A stretch of DNA of 64,000 bases from Paracoccaceae bacterium (GTDB lineage Bacteria; Pseudomonadota; Alphaproteobacteria; Rhodobacterales; Rhodobacteraceae). The translations under genes and the position numbers were made by a program. Positions 38,193 to 48,569 of the stretch are shown piece by piece. The stretch spans positions 1 to 64,000 of the forward strand of contig WGNF01000002.1 in NCBI GenBank assembly GCA_016124615.1. Reading direction: 5' to 3'. Below the pieces are notes generated by a model. The model was not told where the DNA came from. It ran no database searches and saw only the letters and a list, made by a program, of their open reading frames with translations. Every line of letters begins with the position of its first letter. The stretch's first letter is position 1.

Positions 38193-39484
38193 TCGACTCC
38201 CCAGTCGCGGCCCCGGTGGCCGTGTCCGATGTCATCCTTGAACGGCTGATGTCGCTGCATCCGAAGATCATCGACCTGACGCTCGACCGGGTCTGGCGCC
38301 TGCTGGCGGCGCTTGACCATCCCGAACGCAGGTTGCCGCCGGTGATCCATGTCGCGGGCACCAACGGCAAGGGCTCGACCCAGGCCATGATCCGCGCCGG
38401 GCTGGAGGCTGCGGGGCAGCGTGTGCATGCCTATACCTCGCCCCACCTCGCCCGGTTTCACGAACGCATCCGGGTGGCGGGCGAGCTGATTTCCGAATCC
38501 GACCTGTCGGCGCTGCTGGCGGAATGCGAGGCGGCGAATGGCGGTGACAGCATCACCTTCTTCGAAATCACCACCTGCGCCGCCTTTCTCGCCTTCGCAC
38601 GCACCCCGGCCGACACCCTGCTGCTGGAGGTCGGGCTGGGCGGCCGCCTTGACGCCACCAACGTGATCGACCGCCCGCAGATGACCATCATCACGCCGGT
38701 CTCGCTTGACCATCAGCAATACCTTGGCGAGACGGTGGCCGAGATCGCGGGCGAGAAGGCGGGCATCCTGAAACGCGGCGTGCCCTGTGTCGTCGGCCCG
38801 CAGACCGACGAGGGGCTGGCCGTGATCGAGCGGCAGGCCGCCCGCCTTGGCGCGCCGCTGCTGGTCCACGGCCAGAACTGGCACGCGCGCGAGGAAAACG
38901 GCCGCCTGATCTTTCAGGATGAACACGGCCTGCTGGACCTGCCGCGACCGATCCTGCCGGGGCCGCACCAGATCGACAATGCGGGCGCCGCGATCATGGC
39001 GCTGCGCTACCTTGGCCATTCCGAGGCCGCCTGCGAGGCCGCCGTCACCCGCGCCTTCTGGCCCGCCCGGATGCAGCGGCTGCGTCAGGGCCCCTTGCCC
39101 GAAAGCGCGCCAGAGGTCGAGCTTTGGCTTGACGGCGGCCACAACCCCGCGGGCGGTGAGGCGGTCGCCGCCACGCTGGCCGCGATGCCCGCGCGCCCGA
39201 CCTGGCTGATCTGCGGCATGCTTTCGACCAAGGACATCGGCGGCTACCTGCGCCCGCTCGCCCCGCACATCCGCCGCCTGCACGCCGTCACCATCCCCGG
39301 CGAACACGCCACGCTGACCGCCGAACAGACCCAAGCTGCCGCCACCGCCGAAGGCATCGACGCCGTCACCGCGCCTTCGGTCGCCGCCGCGCTTGCCGCC
39401 ATCGCCGCCGACGCGCCTGGCGCCCGCGTGCTGATCTGCGGCTCGCTCTATCTGGCCGGAACGGTCTTGCAGGAAAACGGCTGA
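38189..39484 (+). CDS. folC: Bifunctional folylpolyglutamate synthase/dihydrofolate synthase
   Basis: VIHVAGTNGKGSTQAMIRAGLEAAGQRVHAYTSPHLARFHERIRV, LEVGLGGRLDATNVI, LDGGHNPAGGEAVA. Confidence 0.96.
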   Translation: MIDSPVAAPVAVSDVILERLMSLHPKIIDLTLDRVWRLLAALDHPERRLPPVIHVAGTNGKGSTQAMIRAGLEAAGQRVHAYTSPHLARFHERIRVAGELISESDLSALLAECEAANGGDSITFFEITTCAAFLAFARTPADTLLLEVGLGGRLDATNVIDRPQMTIITPVSLDHQQYLGETVAEIAGEKAGILKRGVPCVVGPQTDEGLAVIERQAARLGAPLLVHGQNWHAREENGRLIFQDEHGLLDLPRPILPGPHQIDNAGAAIMALRYLGHSEAACEAAVTRAFWPARMQRLRQGPLPESAPEVELWLDGGHNPAGGEAVAATLAAMPARPTWLICGMLSTKDIGGYLRPLAPHIRRLHAVTIPGEHATLTAEQTQAAATAEGIDAVTAPSVAAALAAIAADAPGARVLICGSLYLAGTVLQENG

Positions 39485-39520
39485 CTGCGATTTCTTTCTG
39501 GCACAAATACTCCACGGGGG

Positions 39521-39541
39521 TGCGGGGGTGTGAAACCCCCG
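39521..39541. terminator. Hairpin gcgggggt-gtgaa-acccccgc downstream of folC
   Basis: Perfect 8-bp stem, 5-nt loop. Confidence 0.55.
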
Positions 39542-39637
39542 CCTGCCCGGCTTCGGCCAAACACCCGCTGTGCATCCCTGCACCTTCCCCCGCCCGTCCG
39601 CCATCGCTACATCTGAACCCGGCAGCGGAGCGACCCC

Positions 39638-40666
39638 ATGACCCAGACCCTCGAACTCGGCCTCGACACCTTCGGCGACGTGACTCAGGGCCCGGATGGC
39701 ACGCTGTTGCCGCAGGATCAGGTGCTGCGCGATGTGGTCGATCAGGCCGTGCTGGCCGATCAGACCGGCATCGACTTCATCGGCCTTGGCGAACATCACC
39801 GGTCGGATTTCGCGATCTCGTCGCCCGAGGTGGTGCTGGCCGCAATTGCCGCCCGCACCAGCCGCATCCACCTCGGCTCGGCGGTCACGGTGCTGTCGTC
39901 CGATGATCCGGTGCGGGTGTTCCAGCGGTTTTCGACGCTGAACGCGCTATCGAACGGCCGTGCCGAGGTGATTCTGGGCCGGGGATCATTCACCGAAAGC
40001 TTTCCGCTGTTCGGCTTCGCGCTGGACGACTACGAAAAGCTGTTCGAGGAAAAGCTCGACCTGTTCATGAAGCTCACCCGTGAAACGCAGTTGACCTGGG
40101 ACGGCGAGACCCGCGCCGCGCTGAAGGGGCAGCGCGTCTACCCGGTGTTGTCGCAGCCACTTGGCGTCTGGGTCGGGGTCGGCGGCAGCCCGGAATCGGT
40201 GGTGCGCTGCGTGGTGCAGGACGTGTCGATGATGCTGGCGATCATCGGCGGCGACCCGCGCCGATTCCGCCCGCATGTCGACCTTTACCTGCGCGCCTGC
40301 GCCCAGATCGGCAACCCGGCGCGGCCCTTGGGCGTGCATTCGCCCGGCCATGTGGCGGATACCGACGAGGCCGCGCGCGAACAGCTGTGGCCACATTACA
40401 AGAAGCTGCACGACCGCATCGGCGGCGAACGCGGCTGGTCGCCGATGGCAAAGAGCCAGTTCGAGGCCGAGGTGACGCAGGGCTCGCTCTATGTCGGCTC
40501 GCCCGAGACGGTGGCGCAAAAGATCGCCGCCACCGCGAAGGTGCTGGGGCTGGCGCGGTTCGACATGAAGTATTCCTCGGGCCCGATGCCTCATGCGCAG
40601 CTGATGCGCTCGGTCGAGCTTTACGGCACCAGGGTGATCCCCCGCGTGCGCGAATTGCTGGCCTGA
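39638..40666 (+). CDS. LLM class flavin-dependent oxidoreductase
   Basis: GIDFIGLGEHHRSDFAISSPEVVLAAIAARTSRIHLGSAVTVLSSDDPVRVFQRFSTLNALSNGRAEVILGRGSFTESFPLFG. Confidence 0.93.
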   Translation: MTQTLELGLDTFGDVTQGPDGTLLPQDQVLRDVVDQAVLADQTGIDFIGLGEHHRSDFAISSPEVVLAAIAARTSRIHLGSAVTVLSSDDPVRVFQRFSTLNALSNGRAEVILGRGSFTESFPLFGFALDDYEKLFEEKLDLFMKLTRETQLTWDGETRAALKGQRVYPVLSQPLGVWVGVGGSPESVVRCVVQDVSMMLAIIGGDPRRFRPHVDLYLRACAQIGNPARPLGVHSPGHVADTDEAAREQLWPHYKKLHDRIGGERGWSPMAKSQFEAEVTQGSLYVGSPETVAQKIAATAKVLGLARFDMKYSSGPMPHAQLMRSVELYGTRVIPRVRELLA

Positions 40667-40669
40667 GCC

Positions 40670-42259
40670 TCAGCCTTCGCGGATCAGCGCCGCCGCCCGT
40701 TCGGCGATCATGATGGTGGGGGAATTGGTGTTGCCGCTGGTGATCGCGGGCATCACGCTGGCATCGACCACGCGCAGCCCCCCGATCCCGTTCACCCGCA
40801 GCGACGGATCCACCACCGCGCCCGCGTCGGTGCCCATCCGGGCGGTGCCGACCGGGTGAAAGATCGTCGTGCCGATCCGGCCTGCCGCCTCGGCCAGTTC
40901 ATGGTCGGTCTGCGCGTCGGTGCCGGGGCGAAACTCTTCGGGCGCGTAGCGCGCCATCGGCGCCTGCGCCATGATCGCCCGTGTCAGCTTGATCGCCCGC
41001 GCCGCCGTCAGCCGGTCACCGGGGGTGGAAAGGTAGTTGGGCTGGATCACCGGCGCCTGCCCCGCATCGGGCGAGGCCAGCCGCACTGTGCCCCGGCTTT
41101 CGGGGCGCAGATGACAGACCGAGGCGGTGATCGCCGGGAACGGATGCAGGTCTTCGCCGAAGGCGTCGAGGCTGAGGGGTTGCACGTGGTATTCCAGATC
41201 CGGCGTCGCGATATCGGGGGTTGACCGCGCGAAGGCGCCCAACTGGCTGGGCGACATCGACATCGGGCCGGATCGCGTCAGCGCATATTCCAGCCCGATC
41301 CGCGCCTTGCCGATCAGCGTGGCGGCCATCGTGTTCAGCGTCTTCGCCCCGGTCACTTTCCACGCGCAGCGCAGTTGCAGATGGTCCTGCAGGTTGCCGC
41401 CAACCCCCACCGCATCGTGAACGACCGGCAGGCCCATGTCTTGCAGATGCGCGCCCGGCCCGATGCCGGACAGTTGCAACAGCTGCGGCGAGCCGATCGC
41501 GCCAGCCGACAGGATCACCTCGCCCACCGCCCGTTCCTCGCGCAGCGCGCCGTTCTGGCGGAACATCACCCCCACCGCGCGGCGACCGTCGAGAATCAGC
41601 CGCTCTGCCTGCGCATGGGTTTCCACCCGCAGGTTGGGGCGCCCGGCGGCGGGGCGCAGGAACGCTTTCGACGTGTTCCAGCGCCAGCCCCGGCGCTGGT
41701 TCACCTTGAAGTAACCAACGCCCTCATTGTCACCCCGGTTGAAATCGTCGGTTTCGGGGATGCCCGCCGCGACCGCAGCCGCCATCCAGTCGTCAAGAAT
41801 GTCCCAGCGCAGCCGCTGTTCTTCCACCCGCCACTCGCCGCCCGCGCCATGCAGCGCCGAGGCGCCGCCGAAATAATCTTCGGACTTCAGGAAATAGGGC
41901 AGCACATCATCCCAGCCCCAGCCGGTATTGCCCATCTGCCGCCAGCCGTCATAGTCAGCCGCCTGACCCCGCAGATAGAGCATCCCGTTGATCGAGGAAC
42001 AGCCGCCCAGCACCCGCCCGCGCGGGTAAAGCAGGGTGCGCCCGCCCAAGTGCGGCTCTGCCGCGGTGCGAAACATCCAGTCGGTGCGCGGGTTGCCGAT
42101 GCAGTAGAGGTAGCCGATGGGAATATGGATCCAGGGGTAGTTGTCCTTCCCCCCTGCCTCCAGCAGCAGCACCCTTATCTTGGGGTCCTCGCTCAGCCGG
42201 TTCGCCAGCACGCAGCCGGCCGAACCCGCGCCGACGATGATGTAATCCCAGTCTGCCAT
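40670..42259 (-). CDS. GMC-family oxidoreductase (choline/alcohol dehydrogenase-like)
   Basis: [81 protein letters not shown]. Confidence 0.95.
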   Translation of the reverse strand: MADWDYIIVGAGSAGCVLANRLSEDPKIRVLLLEAGGKDNYPWIHIPIGYLYCIGNPRTDWMFRTAAEPHLGGRTLLYPRGRVLGGCSSINGMLYLRGQAADYDGWRQMGNTGWGWDDVLPYFLKSEDYFGGASALHGAGGEWRVEEQRLRWDILDDWMAAAVAAGIPETDDFNRGDNEGVGYFKVNQRRGWRWNTSKAFLRPAAGRPNLRVETHAQAERLILDGRRAVGVMFRQNGALREERAVGEVILSAGAIGSPQLLQLSGIGPGAHLQDMGLPVVHDAVGVGGNLQDHLQLRCAWKVTGAKTLNTMAATLIGKARIGLEYALTRSGPMSMSPSQLGAFARSTPDIATPDLEYHVQPLSLDAFGEDLHPFPAITASVCHLRPESRGTVRLASPDAGQAPVIQPNYLSTPGDRLTAARAIKLTRAIMAQAPMARYAPEEFRPGTDAQTDHELAEAAGRIGTTIFHPVGTARMGTDAGAVVDPSLRVNGIGGLRVVDASVMPAITSGNTNSPTIMIAERAAALIREG

Positions 42260-42383
42260 CTTGCGTTCCCCCCAAGCCGGACGTTAGGGGCGCGCGCGGA
42301 CGGCAACAAGGGGCTGACGCGGCGTTTGGCGTGACAAGCGGCCGATGCCGACGCAGGATCGCGCCAACCGCTGGGAGGCTTCG

Positions 42384-44408
42384 ATGACCCTTTATCCGCA
42401 CCTGCTTGCACCGCTGGACCTTGGCCATGTGGTGCTGCCCAACCGCGTGTTGATGGGCTCGATGCATACCAACCTGGAGGAAACCCGCGACTGGAACCGG
42501 GTGGCCGAGTTCTATGCCACCCGCGCCCGCGGCGGCGTGGCGCTGATGGTAACCGGTGGTATGGCCCCGAACCGCGAGGGTGGGGTGTTTCCGGGCGCGG
42601 CCGGGCTGTTCACGCCGCAGGACATCGCCAACCACCGCATCGTGACCGACCGGACCCACGCGGCAGGCGGACGCATCGCGATGCAGATTCTGCACGCCGG
42701 TCGCTACGCCTATGGCCCGGAATGCGTGTCGGCCAGCGCGATCAAATCGCCGATCTCACCTTTCGCGCCGAAGGAACTGGACGAGGCGGGGATCGAAAAG
42801 CAGATCGCCGACATCGCCACCGCCGCCGCCCGCGCCCGCGAGGCCGGTTATGATGGCGTCGAGGTGATGGGGTCGGAAGGCTATTTCCTGAACCAGTTCC
42901 TTGTCACCCACACCAACAAGCGCACGGATCGTTGGGGCGGGCCTTATGAGAACCGGATGCGGCTACCGGTCGAGGTGGTCAAACGCGTGCGCGCCGCCGT
43001 GGGCGCGGATTTCATCGTCATCTACCGGATCTCGCTGATCGACCTCATTCCTGACGGCTCGACCTTCGACGAGGTGGTGACGCTGGCGAAGGCGATCGAG
43101 GCGGCAGGGGCCAGTATCCTGAACACCGGCATCGGCTGGCACGAGGCGCGGGTGCCGACCATCGCCACATCGGTGCCACGCGCGGCCTTCGCTTGGGTCA
43201 CGAAGAAGCTGATGGGGCAGGTCGCGATCCCGATCATCACCTCGAACCGGATCAACACGCCCGAGGTGGCCGAGGATGTGCTGGCCGAAGGCTGCGCCGA
43301 CATGGTCAGCATGGCGCGCCCCTTCCTTGCCGATCCCGATTTCGTGCGAAAGGCGGCCGAGGGGCGCGGCGCCGAAATCGCGCCCTGCATCGCCTGCAAT
43401 CAGGCCTGCCTTGACCATACGTTCAGCGGCAAGATCTCGACCTGTCTGGTCAACCCGCAGGCCTGCCATGAAACCGAGTTGCGCTATGAACCGACGACCT
43501 CGCCCAAGCGCATCGCCGTAGTCGGCGCCGGGCCCGCGGGCCTGTCGGCCGCGCTGACCGCCGCCGGGCGCGGGCACAGCGTGACGCTGTTCGACCGTGC
43601 CACCGAAATCGGCGGCCAGTTGAACATGGCCAAGGTCATCCCCGGCAAGGAAGAGTTTCACGGGCTGGTCGGCTGGTTCGCGACGATGGTCGCCAAGGCC
43701 GGGATCGAGATGCGGCTGGGGCAAGAGGCCGGGGTGGACGATCTGCGTGGCTTCGACGCGGTCATCGTCGCCACCGGCGTGGCCCCGCGCGACCCCGGCA
43801 TTCCGGGGCAGGACGGGCCGAACGTGGTCAGCTACATCGACGTGCTGCGCGGCAATGCGCCGGTCGGCAAGACGGTCGCCATCGTCGGCGCGGGCGGGAT
43901 CGGCTTCGACGTGGCCGAGTTCCTCGCCGAGGCGCATCACCCCACCACCGATCCCGACCTCTGGCGGCGCGAATGGGGCGTGGCCGATCCCGCCACCCGG
44001 CGCGGCGGTCTGGCGCCCGAGGGCCCCAACCCCGAGGCCCCGGCGCGGGTGGTGACGCTGCTTCAGCGCAAGCCGGAAAAGCCGGGCCGCAAGCTGGGCA
44101 AGACCACGGGCTGGATTCACCGCGCGACGCTGCAAATGAAGGGCGTCAAGATGATCGGCGGGGCGAATTACGAACGCATCGACGCCGCAGGCCTGCATGT
44201 CAGCTTTGGCCCGGCGCGCGAGACGCCACAGCTGATCGCGGCGGAAACCGTGGTGCTGTGCGCCGGGCAGGAACCGGCCCGCGGGCTGGCCGACCGGCTG
44301 GCGGCGGCGGGCATCGCGGCCCATGTCATCGGCGGCGCCGACGTGGCCGCCGAGCTTGATGCAAAGCGCGCGATTGATCAGGGCGCCCGGCTTGCCGCGA
44401 CGCTCTGA
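42384..44408 (+). CDS. FAD/FMN-dependent oxidoreductase, 2,4-dienoyl-CoA reductase (FadH)-like
   Basis: MTLYPHLLAPLDLGHVVLPNRVLMGSMHTNLEE, CIACNQACLDHTFSGKISTCLVNPQA (4Fe-4S), IAVVGAGPAGLSAALTAAGRGHSVTLFDR. Confidence 0.94.
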   Translation: MTLYPHLLAPLDLGHVVLPNRVLMGSMHTNLEETRDWNRVAEFYATRARGGVALMVTGGMAPNREGGVFPGAAGLFTPQDIANHRIVTDRTHAAGGRIAMQILHAGRYAYGPECVSASAIKSPISPFAPKELDEAGIEKQIADIATAAARAREAGYDGVEVMGSEGYFLNQFLVTHTNKRTDRWGGPYENRMRLPVEVVKRVRAAVGADFIVIYRISLIDLIPDGSTFDEVVTLAKAIEAAGASILNTGIGWHEARVPTIATSVPRAAFAWVTKKLMGQVAIPIITSNRINTPEVAEDVLAEGCADMVSMARPFLADPDFVRKAAEGRGAEIAPCIACNQACLDHTFSGKISTCLVNPQACHETELRYEPTTSPKRIAVVGAGPAGLSAALTAAGRGHSVTLFDRATEIGGQLNMAKVIPGKEEFHGLVGWFATMVAKAGIEMRLGQEAGVDDLRGFDAVIVATGVAPRDPGIPGQDGPNVVSYIDVLRGNAPVGKTVAIVGAGGIGFDVAEFLAEAHHPTTDPDLWRREWGVADPATRRGGLAPEGPNPEAPARVVTLLQRKPEKPGRKLGKTTGWIHRATLQMKGVKMIGGANYERIDAAGLHVSFGPARETPQLIAAETVVLCAGQEPARGLADRLAAAGIAAHVIGGADVAAELDAKRAIDQGARLAATL

Positions 44409-44540
44409 GCCGCCGCCTCGCGTTTACCCCGCCTTCACCAATCCCTCGAATACCGCAGTATTGTCGGGTCAACTCCGCATTCTTGCCTGAATTGGGCTCA
44501 ATAAGCACTCCTAAGGTGCAGAGTTCGCATAGGGTAGACA

Positions 44541-45446
44541 ATGGACAGATTGACCGAAATGGAAGCCTTTGCCACGGTCGTAGACCAAGGCGGCTTCACC
44601 GATGCCGCGAAAAAGATGGGCATTTCGAAGTCGGCCGTGTCCAAGCATGTCTCGGCCCTCGAAGCGCGGCTTGGCGCCCGGCTTCTGAACCGCACTACCC
44701 GCCGCGTCAGCCCGACCGAAATCGGACTGGCCTACTACGATCGTGCCCGCCGGGTACTGAATGACGCGGGGGAAGCCGATGCCTTGGTGACCTCGATGCA
44801 GACGGCGCCCTCGGGCCTGCTGCGGATCTCTGTCGCGACGGATTTCGGCGTGAATCTGCTGTCGCCGGTGCTGGGCGACTTCCTGCTGGAATACCCCGAC
44901 ATCACGGTGAACATGGTCCTGAACAACCGCTTTGTCGAACTGATCTCGGAAGGGTTCGACATGGCGATTCGCATCGGCGAGCTGGAAGACAGCACGCTGC
45001 GCGCCCGCAAGCTGACCGACACCACGAAACGCATGATCGCCTCGCCGCGCTATTTCCAGAAATACGGGCGGCCCGAGAAGATCGACGACCTGAACGAACA
45101 CAAGCTGCTGCACTATTCCAATCAGGCCAACGGCAACGTCTGGAAGATCACCGCGCCCTCGGGCGAAAAGCGGCAGGTCCGCTCGGCCGGGTGGCTGACG
45201 GTGAACGACGGCCAGTCGCTGCTGCACGCGGCAATTTCGGGCCTCGGGATCGCCTACCTGCCCAGCTTCCTTTACCACGGCGCGATGAAAGAGGGTCTGG
45301 TCGAAGAGGCCATGCCGAGCCTGCCGATGGAGCTGATGGGCATCTACGCGGTTTATCCGCCCGGCCGCTTCACCCAGCCCAAGGTGCGCGCCTTCATCGA
45401 CTTTCTGGCCCGTCAGTTCACCGACAAGGGCCCCGACGTCTGGTAA
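44541..45446 (+). CDS. LysR-family transcriptional regulator
   Basis: MDRLTEMEAFATVVDQGGFTDAAKKMGISKSAVSKHVSALEARLGARLLNRTTRRVSPTE. Confidence 0.94.
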   Translation: MDRLTEMEAFATVVDQGGFTDAAKKMGISKSAVSKHVSALEARLGARLLNRTTRRVSPTEIGLAYYDRARRVLNDAGEADALVTSMQTAPSGLLRISVATDFGVNLLSPVLGDFLLEYPDITVNMVLNNRFVELISEGFDMAIRIGELEDSTLRARKLTDTTKRMIASPRYFQKYGRPEKIDDLNEHKLLHYSNQANGNVWKITAPSGEKRQVRSAGWLTVNDGQSLLHAAISGLGIAYLPSFLYHGAMKEGLVEEAMPSLPMELMGIYAVYPPGRFTQPKVRAFIDFLARQFTDKGPDVW

Positions 45447-45467
45447 GATTTCCCCGCAGCGAAGGTG

Positions 45468-46418
45468 CTACTGGGTCGAGGTGATCATCACCTCGACCCT
45501 TCTGTTCAGCGTCCGCCCCGCGTCGGTCAGGTTCGTGGCGCGCGGCGCGAGATAGCCCACGCCTTCGGGGTCAAGCTGCGTGCGTTTGACGCCATAGCTC
45601 TGCACCAGCCTGTCGGCGACCGAGGCCGCGCGCTTCTTCGACAAGGCGATGTTGGTGTCGAGCGGGCCAGAGAAATCGGTGTGGCCCACCAACGCGACGC
45701 TGCGCGACGGGTCGGCCTTCAACCACGCCGCCAGCGCGGCAAGCGAGGCATAGTCGCCGGGGGCAAGATCGGCAGAGCCGCTGTCGAATTGCAGATCGTC
45801 CAGCGCGACCGACCCACCGACGGTCAGCTGTGTGATCAGATCGCCCGCGGGCACGGTGGGCGCAGGCGGGGGGGCAGCGGCGGCAGGCGCCGGTTCCGGC
45901 GGCGGCGGGGCAGCCTCTTCCGGATCGCCGCCGACCTGCGTGACCTGAACAAAGCCCGCGTCGGAACTGCGGCTGACCAGCAGCGACACATATTCCGGCC
46001 CGCCCTGCCCCGCCCGCCGAGCCGACAGAAAACGAAAATCGCCAAGGTCCACGTGCATCTCAGGCTCCGGCAGCACGGCGGTGCCATAGCGGAAGTCGAA
46101 GCCGCCGCAGGCGTCAGCGAGGCAGTCGAACAGCATCTGAAACCCATCCGCCGCAAGCTGATCGCGCAGCGGCGCCAGGATTTGCAGCGTGGTCAGCGTG
46201 CCGTTGCCCAGCCGCCAGGCGGTGCGGTGCAGCGGCCCCTCGACCGCCAGCGTCGGGATGTGGCCATCGGTCCAGGGGCCGACCGGCAAGGCATAACTGC
46301 CCAGCGCCTCGTCATGCCGCGCCGCCGCCACGGCGGGGGCGGGAAAGGTCAGCGAAATCGCCTGCGCGCCGACCGGGGTCAGGGCCAGCGCCAGTGCAAG
46401 ACCGGCGGCAAAGGTCAC
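45468..46418 (-). CDS. OmpA-family protein
   Basis: Signal peptide; LQFDSGSADLAPGDYASLAALAAWLKADPSRSVALVGHTDFSGPLDTNIALSKKRAASVADRLV. Confidence 0.9.
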   Translation of the reverse strand: MTFAAGLALALALTPVGAQAISLTFPAPAVAAARHDEALGSYALPVGPWTDGHIPTLAVEGPLHRTAWRLGNGTLTTLQILAPLRDQLAADGFQMLFDCLADACGGFDFRYGTAVLPEPEMHVDLGDFRFLSARRAGQGGPEYVSLLVSRSSDAGFVQVTQVGGDPEEAAPPPPEPAPAAAAPPPAPTVPAGDLITQLTVGGSVALDDLQFDSGSADLAPGDYASLAALAAWLKADPSRSVALVGHTDFSGPLDTNIALSKKRAASVADRLVQSYGVKRTQLDPEGVGYLAPRATNLTDAGRTLNRRVEVMITSTQ

Positions 46419-47011
46419 CGGGCCTGCCCGTGATAGGCGTCGTTGGGCTGCATGTCGGTGGCCGAGGCCAGCCGGTTGGTCATGTTGTAGAACCCCGCCA
46501 CGGCGCCGATATCCCAGATGTCGCGGTCGCTGAACCCGGCGGCGCGCAGGGCGGCGCGGTCGGGTTCGTCCATCCGGGCGGGCGTCTCGGTCAGCTTGGC
46601 GGCGAAATCCAGCATCGCACGCTGACGCGGCGACAGCGGCGCGGCGCGGTAGTTCATCACCATCGCTTCGCCCAGCTTCGCATCGCCCGACAGCGCGCGC
46701 ACCGCCGCGCCGTGCGCAACCTGACAGTACCAGCAGCGGTTGATCGACGACACCACCACCGCGATCATCTCGCGTTCCAGCTTGCTCAGGCCCGACTCCG
46801 CCAGCATCAGATCGTTGTACATTGCGGTGAAGGCGTTCAGCTTGGCGATGTCGAAGGCATAGGCACGCAGCACGTTCGGCACCATGCCCAGCTTGTCCTC
46901 GCAGATCGCGAAATACTTCGCGGTCGCTTCGGGCAGCGGATCGACCATCGGCAGGTTCAGCGCGGTCGGAAGGGGGTCTTTGGTCAACGGCGCCAACCTC
47001 TTGCGGTTCAC
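46415..47011 (-). CDS. Peroxidase-related / AhpD-like (carboxymuconolactone decarboxylase) protein
   Basis: REMIAVVVSSINRCWYCQVAHGAAVRALSGD (CxxC...H). Confidence 0.88.
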   Translation of the reverse strand: MNRKRLAPLTKDPLPTALNLPMVDPLPEATAKYFAICEDKLGMVPNVLRAYAFDIAKLNAFTAMYNDLMLAESGLSKLEREMIAVVVSSINRCWYCQVAHGAAVRALSGDAKLGEAMVMNYRAAPLSPRQRAMLDFAAKLTETPARMDEPDRAALRAAGFSDRDIWDIGAVAGFYNMTNRLASATDMQPNDAYHGQAR

Positions 47012-47709
47012 TTCATGCGGTAGTGATAGTGTCCCACAACCGTCATCCCGAGGGAAGCATAGAGCGCGCGCGCCCCGGCGTTGGCTTCGGTCACGACCAG
47101 TGAAAATGTCGTGGCCCCGGCGGCCTGCGCCCAGTTTGCGGCGGCGCGCAGCATGTGGGCGGCAGCTTTCTGCCGACGCAGGTCCGGTGCCACCTCCAGC
47201 GCATGGGCCATCACGGTATCGCCGTGGATCGCCACGAACCCGGCCCCGGCCGGGCGATCCGCGGCGCGGGCAAGGATCGAGGTTTTCGGCCCCGCCACGC
47301 GATCCATCACCGCCAGCCGCCCCGGCCCGATGCGGCCCGCCGCCCAGATCTCGCGCTGGATCGCCAGCGGCGGCCAGATCGTGAAGGCGGCAAGGTAGGG
47401 CAGCGCGCCGGTCATCGCCGCCACCGGTGCCGCATAGGCCACCACCGGATCAATGACCCGGTAGCCTTGCGCCGCCAGCATCGCGTCAAGCGCCTCTTCG
47501 CCGTCGCGGATCATCACCAGCGGCGCCTGGCCCAGCGACATCTGCATCGCCTCCATGCCCGCAATGTCGGCTTCGGTCGCCGCCGCCTCGGCCGTCGCGG
47601 CCGAAACGCGCTTGCCGCCGCCCCGCCCCTCGCGGATCAGCCAGGGGCCCACGCGGTGCAGCGCGGCGGCGGGCCAGGTTGCCTCCAGCGCGTCGAAAAG
47701 GGCGGTCAT
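47008..47709 (-). CDS. GNAT family N-acetyltransferase
   Basis: ALEVAPDLRRQKAAAHMLRAAANWAQAAGATTFSLVVTEANAGARALYASLGM. Confidence 0.85.
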   Translation of the reverse strand: MTALFDALEATWPAAALHRVGPWLIREGRGGGKRVSAATAEAAATEADIAGMEAMQMSLGQAPLVMIRDGEEALDAMLAAQGYRVIDPVVAYAAPVAAMTGALPYLAAFTIWPPLAIQREIWAAGRIGPGRLAVMDRVAGPKTSILARAADRPAGAGFVAIHGDTVMAHALEVAPDLRRQKAAAHMLRAAANWAQAAGATTFSLVVTEANAGARALYASLGMTVVGHYHYRMK

Positions 47710-48431
47710 GCCGGGGTCACCACGGCGGCCAGCCGGATCATTGCCGCATCCAGCCGCGCCGCGTCGGTGCCGCGCACCACAAGGTTGGTGCCATAGGCGC
47801 CATCCCTGACGAAGGGGTAAGAGCCGAACGTGAGATCGGCGAATTCCAGCGCCAGATCGGCCAGCGGTTTGGCAATCTCGCCCTCGCCGCGCATCACCCG
47901 CAGGCTTTGCGACAAAAGCGGATCGCCCCCCGTCAGTGTCGGCAGCACCGAGGCCAGCATCGCTTCGAAAATGTTGGGCACACCCGCCATCACATGCACG
48001 TTGCCCAGCGAAAACCCCGGTGCCCGGCTGATCGGGTTGTCGATCAGGCGCGCGCCATCGGGAATGCGTGCCATCCGCAGCCGTGCCGCGTTAAGCTCGG
48101 TTCCGCTGCGGGCATAATGCGCTTCAAGGATCGCGCGGGCGTCGTCGCGCACCCCGATCGGCACACCGAAGGCGGCGGCGATCGCCTCGGCGGTGATGTC
48201 GTCATGCGTCGGGCCGATCCCGCCCGAGGTGAACACCTCGTCATAAGCCGCCCTGAGCGCGTTCACCGCCGCGATGATGGCGGCCTGATCGTCAGCCACC
48301 ACGCGCGCCTCTTTCAGCACGATGCCGTGCCGGGTCAACTCCCCGGCCAGATGGTACATGTTCGAGTCGCGCGTGCGCCCCGACAGGATTTCATCGCCGA
48401 TGACCAGCATCGCGGCGGTGGGGTTCGGCAT
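47706..48431 (-). CDS. CinA-like competence/damage-inducible protein A (MoCF-binding domain)
   Basis: AAMLVIGDEILSGRTRDSNMYHLAGELTRHGI, EVFTSGGIGPTHDDITAEAIAAAFGVP. Confidence 0.92.
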   Translation of the reverse strand: MPNPTAAMLVIGDEILSGRTRDSNMYHLAGELTRHGIVLKEARVVADDQAAIIAAVNALRAAYDEVFTSGGIGPTHDDITAEAIAAAFGVPIGVRDDARAILEAHYARSGTELNAARLRMARIPDGARLIDNPISRAPGFSLGNVHVMAGVPNIFEAMLASVLPTLTGGDPLLSQSLRVMRGEGEIAKPLADLALEFADLTFGSYPFVRDGAYGTNLVVRGTDAARLDAAMIRLAAVVTPA

Positions 48432-48569
48432 GGCGGCTCTCCGATACGGCTACTGCCGGGGTATAGGCCCCGGCACGGGCGCTTTCAAACCCCCTGCCCT
48501 GCGGGTCTGGCCAATCCGGTGCAGTTTGACTATCTAGAAGCCGGAACAAGGACAAGCGAGAGACCCGAG

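Noticed and set aside
37982-39871. 629-aa minus-strand ORF
   Set aside because: Antisense to accD/folC; no coding signatures.
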